Of a stretch of DNA of 64,000 nucleotides, positions 35,165-46,525 are shown piece after piece. Below the pieces are notes generated by a model. It did no database searches. It was not told the origin of the DNA and saw only the letters and a program-made list of their open reading frames with translations. The DNA comes from Chelonoidis abingdonii. Its lineage: Eukaryota > Chordata > Testudines > Testudinidae. A program made the translations under genes and the position numbers. Within the stretch, counting starts at the first letter, position 1; the number at the start of each line of letters is the position of its first letter. The stretch lies in contig NC_133774.1 in NCBI RefSeq assembly GCF_003597395.2, positions 36,835,616 through 36,899,615 of the forward strand, written 5' to 3'.

Positions 35165-37067
35165 AGAGGGAGTAGGAATCTAAACCTCGTGAGCATAGCA
35201 GAAGAATGCTGCCTCTGTGTAACGGGAAGCTCTCGGAGGCATTGTTCATTCTAGAGTACTGTGGCTCTGCACTGCCTTGCCTACAGGACTATGTCCATAT
35301 GACATAATCCCTAAACTAGGGCTTTGCAACTCTGCAGTTTGACCTGAGGCAATAATTAGCTTGGCATTTTATGGAGCCATAGTACCTGGTCAGAAAAGCA
35401 ACGCTGCATGGCCCAGTGCAATATTTAAGTGCAAAGTACTTCGCATTGGATTAAGTTTTATGTGGTACACTAGGTGACACATGAAACTGCAAATCTTCAT
35501 CCCAAATCCAGAGTCTGCATTAGGAGTGATGCTCAAGATATATCACACCCACATATCCCTTTCTGGCAAAACTGCCATTCTTCTGTCTTCAATGGAAAGA
35601 AAAACATTTCTCACTTTGAGCAACAAAAATTAACGTAAAGCATGTACCGGACAGGATGAAAGAGAAAACAAGTGTTTGGAAAGATATGGGTGAGATTTAC
35701 TCCCTTAGGAACAATACAAAACAAACATGTACTTTTCTGCAAGTGGCTTGTTCAGGGAAAATATTTTTGCAAGATTTATTTGATTAAATCAGCATTAAGG
35801 ATAGAAAGGTCCAGTAACCAAAACGTAATATTCACTGCTAAATAGAACCGTGTGCCTGAGATCCTCAGATGCAGGACACTCGAGTGGCCAGCTGGTGTCA
35901 GAGATGCTCCTTGTCTGACTAAGAAAAGTCACTGTGACTTGCTCATTTTGCTAAGTGTAGATCCATCGTAAGAGCTAAATTCTGCTGACAAGACACCGAG
36001 GTTGCTCTCCCAATTGGCTGCTGATCTGTGTGTGAGTGGGGCAATGGAAACATGAATCTCAGTAAACAGATCAGACTGTCAGATGGGTTCTCATTCGCTT
36101 TGAGAACACATGGTTAATATTCTGTCAAAAGCTGGCCCCATATTTTTGGGTAAGATTTAAAGCATATGTTGGCTTGTTCTGGCTGCCAAATACAGAATAG
36201 GCTCTTGAGTGATATTCCATCCTAGAACCACACCAAGTATTCTTCCTAACTAGGAGACATATTCTGAAGCACATTTATGTTTATGATGGAAAATCAGAGA
36301 GATCATCAATGCTGGTTTCCCCGCTCCTCCCACAGTTGATTATCTCAGACAATTCTATGATATCCCCTATTCTGAATACTCAATCTAGTCACATTTATGA
36401 TCACCTGTTGAGTTTCTCACTAAATAGCAGCAGTGATACAGACAGCATCAGAGCACATCCCAAGCATGTCTGCCTGTAGCTCAGCTGCCGAGCACACTCT
36501 TCTTCCTACACACTATTTGAAGACCTGCTGTGTGCAAGTCACATGACTTCCTCAGCGGAGCAAAACAAGAGTCTTAAATAATACTGATCATTTAACTCTT
36601 TAGGAGAAAAGACCATGAAGAGTAGGTGCCAAAGGAAAGCTTTTTATCACATGCTAAAACATATGTTACTGAAGTGTCAGACACACCCCACCTGCTTTTT
36701 GATTGTACTATGCTACCATTAGTCTTGAAGGCATTTTTGCTTCATCTTTGCTTTAAAGGGAACAAAGTAAGGAGTGATTTGACCCTTCATTCTCTCCCTC
36801 TCCATGTATGTCAAGCTATGTAACATGTGTCTCAGTCTTTCAGAGCATTGATGCAGTGTTAAGGTACAACATGAATTAATAGAAAGGCAGTGAAAGCAGA
36901 AAGAGAAAAATCTGAGTATAGCCTGGTATGAAGGAAGGCATGACTGTCATCTTACTAGCTCATGGACTCTGAAAAACCACCACAAAAAGATGACTTTGAA
37001 AGACAACCTTTGGACAGCACTGAAATAAACACAAGATAGCGTGAATGTCTATTTAAATGGTAGTGTC
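35165..37067. other. No recognised feature
   Basis: AT-rich, apparently unique. No coding, RNA or repeat signature recognised. Confidence 0.5.
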
Positions 37068-37389
37068 ACTGGCCAGGTCTACACTGCGACTTTAAATCGG
37101 TTTAATGGCCGATATACCTATTTAACGCTGTATCCGTTCACATGACTTCGTCATTAATATCGAGTTAAACGGCTCCTTAAATTGATTTCGGAACTCCTCC
37201 CAAACGAGAGAAAGTAGCGCTAATTCGATAGTGAATATACCGTTGATTACGGTAGATGCTGGACGAAATCGCGTTATTGGCCTCGGGCGGTATCCCAGAT
37301 GCACAGACCCTGCTGGACAGAACTGAACCAGATGCCACGGCAGTAACAGGAAAAGCCCCGCGAACTTTGAATACATTTCGTACTTCCGC

Positions 37390-37930
37390 CCAGCGTGGAG
37401 CTCTTGATCAAAGCCGGGGTGCGATTGCAGTCTAATCAAAAAGCTCCAGCATGGACCTACGGGAATACTGGTCTGATGGCTGTATGGGAGACAAATCTGT
37501 TTATCAGCATCCTTTACAGAACACTGAAATGCCAAAGCTGTCTGAAAAAATAAAAATCATCCAGGATACACAGCGCTGCGTGACAAGCGGTAACGGGATC
37601 CGAGACCTCAAAGGGACCGCTCATGGATAGGACGGAGGTAAGTAGAGGACTCCAGCTTCCCACATGTCCACAGCAGTCTCGAGAAAGTATTTCATCTTGG
37701 ACTGAGCTCCCAATGTCTGTAGGTTCAAAAACACCGTGTCTGGCGTGGTTCAGGGAAAGTCTCATTCCTCCCCCCCCACCATGAAAAAAGGAAAGAATCA
37801 TTATCTTGACTACTTTCAATGTCACCCTAGTGTTACTGAATGCTGTCTGTAGCACGGAGCACAGCAGTGAAGAGCAGTATCTGCTCTTCTCCATCTCCGC
37901 CCCTGGTGGTAGATGTGCTTACAGGTCTGA
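37390..37930. repeat. Internal duplicated block, copy 1
   Basis: Shared order with copy 2: TCTGATnGCTGTAT, ACACAGCG, CCACAGCAG, TTGACTACT...AATGTCACCCT and GTGGTAGATG. Offset about 1.18 kb. Confidence 0.75.
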
Positions 37931-38565
37931 CACCCATCCATGAGAAACCCGAATGGCTGAAATTGCTCAACAGAGAGGCAATTATCTTGGTTACTTCGCA
38001 TACAGATAGACAGAACGGCTATAACCAGCTTCATCATGAAACTAGGGTGAATGTTCAGTTTGCAGCAAAAATTGGGATGGACTGCTTGGTTCAATGAGCA
38101 TTCCACCGTTATGGTTTTAAAAATTATAGAGGTCCATCCTGCCTGGCTGGTCCATCAAGTCCGGGAGGCTGCCCAAGTCCTCCCCCCGACCTCATTTTAT
38201 CCCTAAACAAGTTCTATTTCTTATTCTTGTATTCCATATACAACTTCTGACACAATAGGGAGCAAGCACTGCCACGGTGTAGCCCAGGAGTTAGTAGGGA
38301 GGAGGAAATGCATGACGAGGGGGTGCGGTTATCGGTCCTCAGTGGGGTCGGGAAACCCCGGTGGTAGTACTGTGATGGCCGGGAGGAGGCGTGGTCGCGG
38401 TGTGGGGCTGGATACACTCCGGGTGTGGTATCTATTACCACTTGCCTATTATTCTAGCAGGACAGTGACAAACAACAATAGACCGCTCTGGTCCGCAATC
38501 CGAACTCGGATGCGGAAGTGCCAGTCAACAGGAAAAGCCCCGCACTACAATGACATTTCCTGCTT

Positions 38566-39110
38566 TCACGTGTCCAGCTCTGATCCCCACGGGTGGCGAT
38601 GCAGTTCAAATGCAAAGTAGCTCCTGATTGAACCTTTACGGGAGATACTAGTTCTGATCGCTGTATTGGTGAAGAGAACAATCTGTTTTTATAGAAGCTC
38701 CGTTAAAGAACAGGAAATGCAAAAAGCGTTTGAAAAATAAACTCCAGGATTACACAGCGGATAGAACAATAGACAACCAATAATAAGAAGAGCCAGAGAC
38801 TCAAACGGCTGATGGAGGGGAGGGAATTGAGACTACAGCTACCCAGTCTCCACAGCAGACTTGAAAACTATTTGCATTCTTGACTGACGCCCAATTCTTG
38901 TTGCTTAATACACGGCTGTCTTGCAAGGGGGTCACGAACAGCTCGTCAGTCTCTTCTCCCCGCCCCGCACGGTGTGAAAGAAAAAAAATAATAATTCCTT
39001 GACTACTGAAAATGTCACCCTCGGTACTTGATGCTGTGGGAACGATTGCTGCTTGCGGTGAAGGCAGCTATCTGCTCTCTGCCCTCCCAGTGGTAGATGG
39101 TGCCAGTTGA
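38566..39110. repeat. Internal duplicated block, copy 2
   Basis: Direct repeat of 37390-37930 with many single-base differences. It may be Harbinger-in-Harbinger nesting or an assembly duplication. Confidence 0.75.
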
Positions 39111-40540
39111 GTGCTCCTGGCGGGTCTGGCGGTGGCTCTGGATGAAATGGGAATGACTCCTTTTTCTGACAGTGGATGGTACCGAACGCTGGTAACTGTC
39201 TTCATTTCTTTATCATCTGGGGGCTGAGTTTCATTCAACCCCGTCCTCGCTTGTGTAAAGAAAAATTCGGACTCATGGAGTGGTTTTCATTTTTAACGCC
39301 CCCCATGGGGGGGAGGGGGCCTGGGGCCCTTTTTTTCCCACCCGCGCGATGGTATGCCGACGACTGGTTCTGTGATTCTTATTCATGCATTCTTCATAAC
39401 ATCATGCACCATTGGGGGGGGGTCACTGCTGTCGTAGCCCAGGTAGTGGAAAGCCAATAAGAATTACGTATACTTAGAACACGCTCCTCTGTGAATACTG
39501 ACGGAGCAGCTGCTGCCTGTATACATGATTTAAATACACTGTATCCTATTCTTTCGGACGACTCTATATTATTTTTTTTATTAACTGTAAAAGGGCAGGA
39601 TTGGACTCAGTCCCAGTGAGTCATACCCCATTTTGCTTTCAAAACCTTTTCACAAAGGGTTATTATCTGTTCTGTCCATTACTGAGAGTGTACAAAAAGA
39701 GATGAGCGAGTCAAACAGTTCTGCTGTCTACAGTAGTACTGTACCATCTACCACAGAAGGGAGAGAGTGTTAATGCTCTTCAGTGTGCAGCATCGCCGCT
39801 ATCAAGCAGATTCAGTACAAAAGGGTGACTTGTAAGTACTCAAGGAATTGCTTTATTTACTTTCATTTCTCCGTGCTGGGGTGGGGAAGAGACTTATGAC
39901 TGTTCCCGTGAACCATGCGAGCACCGTGTGTTAAGCTACAGGGACAATTGGGCGCTCAGCCGAAGAATGCAATAGTTTTCAGCGACTGCCTGAGGACTGT
40001 GGATAGCTGGAGTCCTCAGCACCCCCTTCCCACTCCCCACCCTGTCCCTCATGCCCCTGATGCTAATGATTAATGGTCGCGTGGGGGTTCTGAGTAAATG
40101 TCGTGCAGTCATTCCTTGCATCCAGGGAAACAATCAAGCAGACAGTCCTTTGCACTTATTATCTCCTGGATTGCCCTGCGAACAAATAGCCGACAGCCTA
40201 GAGAACTGTCGCCTTAATTTAGTTTTTCCCGTCACCAGTTTGCTTGTACTAGATGCCATGGAGACAGATGACTTGAGCGCTACACACCAGTATTCAATTG
40301 CTTTTGCAATGATAGCAGAGATGGTTACTAGTCATTCTGTACCATCTAACTGCGGAGAAATGGCAATGACATGACGGTTATCTCTCCTTTCTCTGAACTG
40401 TCTGGTGCTCTCAGTGAATGCTCTGGCTAAAATCAGCTGGGCCCCAAGTGCAAAAGCAAACTTTGGATTGACCCATGCCACTAGTCAATTCCTCCTTATG
40501 GTTCTAAACAATAGAGGTCTGTCCTGCCACAAGAAGAGTC

Positions 40541-40645
40541 AAGCAGCGAGAATCCTGTGCACTTATAGACTAAGCAGCGACATTGTTAGTTATAAGGTTG
40601 CCACAGGATTCTCTGCTGTGTTTACAGATCCAGAATTCACACGGT
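40541..40645. repeat. Penelope-like terminal fragment, foldback
   Basis: AGAATCCTGTGCACTTATAG (about 40550) and the inverted TATAAGGTTGCCACAGGATT near 40591, followed by TTTACAGATCCAGAATTCAC, match both terminal arms of the Penelope-like element at 2483-3655. The arms lie almost back to back. Confidence 0.65.
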
Positions 40646-41214
40646 CATATCCTCTGAAAGAGAGTCAAGTGTCATTAGAAGAGCGCAGCACTCTTGTGGC
40701 TGTATACACAGGGGTTCTCGCCGCCCAAGAACCGCAACCCATGCCTTCACTTCTCTCCAACTCTGCAGCTCCCGTGTCCGGCCCCCCCCCCCGTTTATGT
40801 CATGCAGTCGTGGGAATACAGATAAGAAACTTAGAACTATTCGTGACTATAAACCGGCGGGGGAGCACTTGGAGGCAGGCAGCGCGGCTATCAGTCAGGC
40901 AGACGTACTCAATTTTTAGAACAGAAGGAGCGATTGACTGTTGTCCCAAGTGAGCGCACTCAACTCCCATTTTGGTTTCAGAACCATTTGTGACAGGGCA
41001 CTCATGATGCATCGGACATTACACTGTGTTGCATTGGCCAGTGTGAACAGGAAAAGCCTGAATCCCCCGCAATTTTGAGATTAATTCCCATTCACTGATT
41101 GTCCACCGTGTAGGCGGGCAGCACACACACAGGTACCACACAGAGCTCATTATGCACTGTACACATGCAGTTCCTGATAATCGAGAAGAGCGCCCATGAC
41201 CACACAGTGAGGTT

Positions 41215-41403
41215 CTGGATCTGATCGCCTATCTGGGTGAGGACTCAGTGCTCACAGCACTGCGTTCCAAGCGAATGAAAAAGCTTTTTGAAAGAATTTC
41301 AAAGTCTATGGCTGAAAAGGCCCACAGGGACTCCGCATCAGAAGTGGAAGGGAGAGCTATAGGGACAGGGCACCAGAAAGCCAGAAAGCAACGCGACAAA
41401 AGG
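41215..41403 (+). pseudogene. Harbinger Myb/SANT-like protein, DNA-binding part
   Basis: An open frame of about 62 codons from 41218 to a TAG at 41404. It reads LIAYLGEDSVLTALRSKR, then KKLFERISKSMAEKAHRD and later GHQKARKQRDKR. The spacing of L..LGED..L..LRS.R and F..IS..M fits the Myb/SANT-like trihelix of PIF-Harbinger accessory proteins, which bind element ends and bring the transposase to the nucleus. The usual Trp before GED is replaced by Leu. The expected QCRVKVKELR helix after RD is garbled, which suggests a frameshift near 41335. Opposite strand to the transposase, as is usual for the superfamily. No full-length reading remains. Confidence 0.6.
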
Positions 41404-42719
41404 TAGGCTGAGCCGAAAACACTGCCGCTTCTATTGCTAAACTACATGCAAATTTTGGTTAGCGCGTACCGTGCCACCCCTGTCGTGGAATTCCGACTTT
41501 TGGGATTGAAATATCAAGTGTTTCTGAGGAGTAGCCCTGAGGGGAGATGGAGACAAAATTTGAGGCATGAAGCATGACGTTAGTTGATAGCACACAGCCA
41601 GTCCGTAAACCCCAACGCCAGGATCTTTTTGAGACCCAAGAATTACCAGTCCCTGCGCTCCAAGCGACAAGCCCAGACAGTGAAGCCATGGCAAGCGACC
41701 TTTGGTAAGTGTCCCTTCATTCTGTATCAACACGGATTAAACAAAAACAAAGATTTTGGGGTTTTTTTAGGGGATCGGGGGAGAATTTTGGACCCCCCCA
41801 AAAACCCCATTTGGGGGGGGGGCCCTTTTTTTTTTTGGGGCTTTTGCCGAGGTTTTCGGCAAGGGCCATTACTGTTACAGGCAAAATTCATTACATTGCT
41901 GGGATGGAAGCGAAAGCCTCAAATTAATCTCATGAATCGATTGTGGAGAACTCAAAAAAGCCTTATGATATATAACAACATTTTCTGGCTAGGCAGCCTT
42001 CTCCCGTTCCCATGAGTTATGGTACTTTTCAACGCATGACATTGCAAGACATTTGGTACTGCAGGCATTGAGGCATTTGCACTGAAGCATTGCATAAACA
42101 ACGATCTGCCTCCCGCCGCACGGTGGTATTGTCAGGAGAAGGATAGCATCCATTGTTTACCTTGTAGAAAATCAGGACTTGTAAAAATGGGGGAGACATG
42201 GCGATTGCTACTGGCCAGAGCGGCGTGGATGAGGAGTGATAGCGACGAGTTTCGCGTGCTGGCAAGCAGAGGTTTTCCCAGCTACCAGCAGAGCGCCTGG
42301 GGGGTGAAGTCTAAGTAGGTGATCACTACCGCGATCGTATCTGATAGGGAAGCCAGCGCTGTTGTGTGGATGTGAAGAGGGTTTGGGCTTTCAGTTCCTC
42401 TTAAAGGAGCAAGCATCGTATAGATCACTTGTATATGAACGCCAGGAGAAGTCAAACTTTTAAAGCCTTACCGTTACCATCACCGCCTGGACTGTGACGG
42501 TTTGGCCGTTACCTGAGTCGTGTGTGCTGCCACACGCACACAGACACTGAATTGTAAACATACAAAATGCAACCTTGGATAGAGACACATGTGCTCTGGT
42601 AAGGTGGATAGTGTTCTAGTGAAAGGTACTAGCCTTGCTCTTAAAGCGTATCTTTCCACATACTTAATTCACCTCGTTTGCCTTTCCCATGCGAACTGCG
42701 ACCTTTCTCTGCAGTCCCT

Positions 42720-43070
42720 ATGCCATCACGTGCGTATGCTCTGATCGCGAGACAGAGAAGACGCGACATGAAATCGTTCAAGAAATTATTGACAGTAACA
42801 CCCAAGAGAGGGATAAACAGAAAGGATTGGAAGATGGGACAAAAGACAGGAAAGATTGCCACTAGTGAACGATCTAGAGGCTAGCGTAGGAAGACGCGCG
42901 TGTCGGAGATGCAACGCTGGATTCTGCTGCGTGCCAAACTGATATCCTCCAACGCATGCTGGATCTATCAGGAGGGCAGCGCAGTAGCAGAGTGCAGCAG
43001 GACACATGTATAAACCTCCCTGCAAGCCCAAGCGTCCCATATCTCCCTTCACCCAACGTGTTAAGAACGC
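42720..43070 (+). pseudogene. Possible C-terminal part of the Harbinger Myb-like protein
   Basis: Discontinuous forward readings, including an ILQRMLDLSGGQRSSRVQQ segment at about 42940-43000 and a SPSVPYLPSP stretch after it. These recall the C-terminal region of Harbinger Myb-like proteins. It follows the SANT-like piece on the same strand. The family match is from memory and weak. Confidence 0.35.
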
Positions 43071-43599
43071 ATGGGGAAGGCTTTCTGCACGCCGCCTACT
43101 CCTCCACCCCCTGGCGAGTTCAAGGAAAAGGCCTGTAATTACACTACAAGTGTGCTTAATGGCCGTTCCCTTCCCCCTCCTTCCAAAGCACAGCAGCCAG
43201 GGCATACCTTCCTAATTCTCTGCCTTTTTTATAGTTCCTTTGTAATAAAGTACATCGAAAGGGGGGGAGGGTGGTTGCTTACAGGGAAAGTAGTAAGGGA
43301 AACACATGATTTTTAAAGATGATAATTTACTTTTTAATGAATATAAATGGATTTTAAAGTCGAGAAAGAAGTTTACTTGCCTTCGGCAACCGGTAATCAA
43401 AAGGTGGAGGGTTGGGTTGCTACACTGCACTAAGATCCATCAAGTTCGGAGGGTTCATAAGGGGAAGCAAAAGGTCACACCGTACCCTGGGCGTGCTGGG
43501 AAACTCGCTTTTCAAGGCTTCTCTGATGGCAGCGCCTCAGGTGTGCTCTTCTAATCGCCCTGTCTCTGGCTGCTCGTACTCAGCGGCAGTGATTTGCCT

Positions 43600-44620
43600 C
43601 AGCTCCCACCCAGCCATTTAAATGTCTCCCCTTAGTCTCACAAAGATTGTGGAGCACACAGCACGCAGCAATAGCAGAGGGGACATTGGTTTGGCTGAGG
43701 TATAGCCGAGTAAGTGAATGATCGCCAGCGACCCTTATAACGGCACAAATGCCATTCTCCCACCATCCAGGCACTTGCTCAGCCTGTAGTTGAACAGCTC
43801 CTGACCACTCGTCCAGGTGCCAGTGTATGGCTTTCATGAGCCATCGGCATCAAGGGGTAGGCTGGGGTCCCCCAGGATAATATAGGCATCTTGAACATTC
43901 CAACGGTTTATTTTCTGGTCTGGGAAGTATTTCCCTTGTGCAGCCGTTTAAACAGACTTAGTGCTCCTTGAAGACGCGTCGAGCGTCATGAACCTTCCTG
44001 GCCATCCCACTGGATGTGGGTGAAACGTCCCTTGTGTCCACAGTGCTTGCAGCACCATTGAAGATACCCCTTGCGGTCACGTCTGGAGTGCCCTTGGTGT
44101 TTGGGGCCAAGATAGGATATGGGTTCCCATCTTATGGCCCCACCACAGTTCGGAAACCCATTGCCAGCAAGCATCCACTTAATAACACAGACGTTTCCCA
44201 GATCACACCTTCGTAAGCAGCAGCTAAACATTGCTATTCTGCCTCTTGCAATCACTGCAGCCCCACAGCTAGATTGTGCCACTCCAATTGATTGTCTGAC
44301 TGACGGTAGCTGTCTGGTTTGCAAGCTTCAGACGGGATTGCCACTCGCTTCTCCACTGTAGGGCTGCTGCTCATGTCTTGTATTATGGTGTTTAGGCGGG
44401 GATAAGCATGTCACAAAGTTTAAGAAAAGTGCTCTTACGCATTTGCGAAGTTTCGCAGCACTGCGAATTCGTTCCACACCGTTAAAACAAGTGCGTCCAC
44501 CGTCTGTGCTTGTTTCCCGTGCCAAATTCGGTTCAGGTAGTAGTGCCCGTATAATCGCAGTAGCGCCGAAAATGCTGGGGGCAGCGGTTATGGAGAAGTC
44601 TGCCTCCATCTCGTCATCAC
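43600..44620 (-). pseudogene. PIF-Harbinger DDE transposase remnant
   Basis: The enzyme cuts and joins element ends with a DDE triad. On the minus strand the reading shows GFPNCGGAI near 44130-44160, where the first catalytic Asp follows in a frame displaced by an extra base (44111-44135). Then come RKGYLQW and HKGRFTHI (44040-44075). A PILSW/ILGDP plus AYPLMP region with the second Asp is at 43851-43878, split by one extra base. MVGEWHLCR then YKGRWRS near 43735-43766 has the third acidic residue. Last is AIAACCVLHNLCETKG at 43630-43690. Spacing from second Asp to Glu is about 38 codons. At least five frame changes are needed to read across, so it cannot be functional as written. Confidence 0.85.
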
Positions 44621-45099
44621 TGTCCTCGCGAGTCGAGCAATGCGCCTCCCTCCTTCCTCCTGCCTTTGCAGATTCATTGATTCAGTATAGTCAGCACGCA
44701 GAGTACGCTAGTGTTGACAACGGTTCAGAACCGTTTGTGATTCAGGTCCATGATTGCTGTGCTATGGCGTTGCTCAATGCACTCCGGCAAAAAGCACAAA
44801 GGGTTGTCTGCTGCCTTCACCAAAGGGAGGGGCGAGGCTGTACCGCCCCACCCGGGGCAATGTTTTCTGCCCCATCAGGCCAACTGTGCTCTCAACATGA
44901 AGTGGGAAACTATGGGATAGCTGAGGAACAGCTACCCACAGTGCACCGCTCCTGAAATCGATGGTAGCTTTGGACCATGGACGCAAACAATCGATTTCGT
45001 GATCCCACTGTGGATGCGCTAAACCGATTTTATTAGATCTGTTTTGTAATATCGGTTTAAGCTACTTCGAAATAATCGTGCAGTGTAGACGTACCCACT

Positions 45100-46334
45100 G
45101 ACTAGTCCTAGTAGTATTTAAAAGTTCCTTAAGCAGGTTTTTAATCTTCACTTTGTGGAACAATTGCATTCCTACAGAATAGTAGCTCGTTCTCTTTTCT
45201 TTAACTGAGTGACAATTATGAAGATTATAATCCCAAACTATTAATTACCACATTATCTGGGGCAGGAACGAGGCTGCGTGTATGGGAGAAAACATGAGAC
45301 TAACTTTATTACTAATAGTTCAAGTTATAAACTCAAGGCTGATTTTTGTGGATTAGATTTGGTGTGTTTTATTTTTTTTAATTCTAAAAGAAAGATGCTT
45401 GGATTTGAGGTGTATCAACATTAGGGGCACTGTCCAGAAGTAGTAAAGGAAATAATTTCACTGTTTAAAACCTTTAGTTGGTTTGATCAGATTGTGGAGT
45501 CATTAGTTATTCACAAGTATTCTGGCAGCCATGTGACCAGATAATCTTGTTTGTGACTCATGAAATGAGTCACAAACCAATCTTAACATGAATTAATATC
45601 TAGTTATCTTAATTTTGAATTGGCAATGTGTTTTTTGTTGCCTTTTCTTGTCATACTTTACTGCTTTCAGGGTGAAACTATGCCAGAAAAAAATGCCCTC
45701 ATATTCTGAAATAAGAGAGTGTCCACATGGGAAGTTATACCCGCATAGCTAGGGTGGTATAATATACTGATATACTTCTGCCAGTAATTTTCCCATGTTG
45801 ACAATCCCTTAGATGAGCAATCAAGCAATTTAAAGAGAACTTGTAGGTTTTCAAGTTGTTTGAAGGAATACCTGTCAGCCTAGTAAAGGACAGGATAGTA
45901 AAATTAGGATCAGCCAAAAATATTTTCATTAATTAGAAGAGGGCTAATTTTGCAATGAATATTATTTGTAATCTCGTGTTGAATCAACTCTAACTTGTAT
46001 TACTTACACGCACACAGTCTTTAACTGGATGTTAAGCTTGATTATAGGAAAATTTATGAAAAGAAAGATAAATGCCATTTATTAAACAAAGATAATAGAG
46101 AGCCTTATACTGAACTTTCTTACACCACAGCAGATTAATAATTTATAAGCAGGATGAAGCAGCTTGCAACAACTTTTACAGAATTCTACCTCCACTGAGA
46201 GAAGTTGTAGAAAGGATGATGTCCTGCCTTGGCCAAGTGCCTCTCAACTTCTGTAGTGGAAAGCAACAGTTTAAATCTGACCTCTCTCACTCTGGTCTCT
46301 CAATGGCCATCTTCTCCTTCCAACACCAAGGACT
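45100..46334. other. No recognised feature
   Basis: AT-rich sequence directly outside the Harbinger element. Nothing recognised. Confidence 0.5.
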
Positions 46335-46525
46335 CTTTCTTCAGAACCGTAAATTTTTAACAGTGAAGCTGATTAAACACTGGAACAATTTACCAAGGGT
46401 CATGGTGGATTCTCTATCATGGGTGATTTTAAAATCAAAATTGGATGTTTAATTCTGAGAGCATGTCTTTTAGCAATTCTGGAGAAGTTCTATGGCCTGT
46501 GTTATACTAGAGATCAGACTAGTTT
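46335..46525 (+). mobile_element. CR1 LINE C-terminal fragment and UTR
   Basis: The frame ending in the ORF that stops at 46452 reads KFLTVKLIKHWNNLPRVMV and then SWVILKSKLDV. Next comes UTR with GAGAAGTTCTATGGCCTGTG, shared with 24940-24960. 46135-46334 may be more of the same copy but is not recognisable. Confidence 0.8.

Larger units (their letters stand above)
37071..45096 (-). mobile_element. Composite PIF-Harbinger element, about 8 kb
   Basis: The left end GGCCAGGTCTACACTGCG and the right end GCAGTGTAGACGTACCC pair as inverted termini. ACT on each side (37068-37070 and 45097-45099) fits the 3-bp duplication of PIF-Harbinger. A Myb/SANT-like reading lies on + and a transposase reading on -, the usual two-gene layout. 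The interior is not simple. A block of about 540 bp at 37390-37930 recurs in the same orientation at about 38566-39110. Sequence like 7060-7390 recurs inverted to that at 39720-40060. A Penelope-like foldback sits at 40541-40645. CpG is abundant, yet frames break every few dozen bases. Confidence 0.85.

Noticed and set aside
34745..35183. 139-144 codon open frames on both strands
   Set aside because: They cover a 216-bp MITE with perfect target duplication; both strands are open by chance.
40405..40953. 182-codon open frame (+)
   Set aside because: It crosses a Penelope-like foldback fragment inside the Harbinger block. No domain, and local sequence quality is doubtful.
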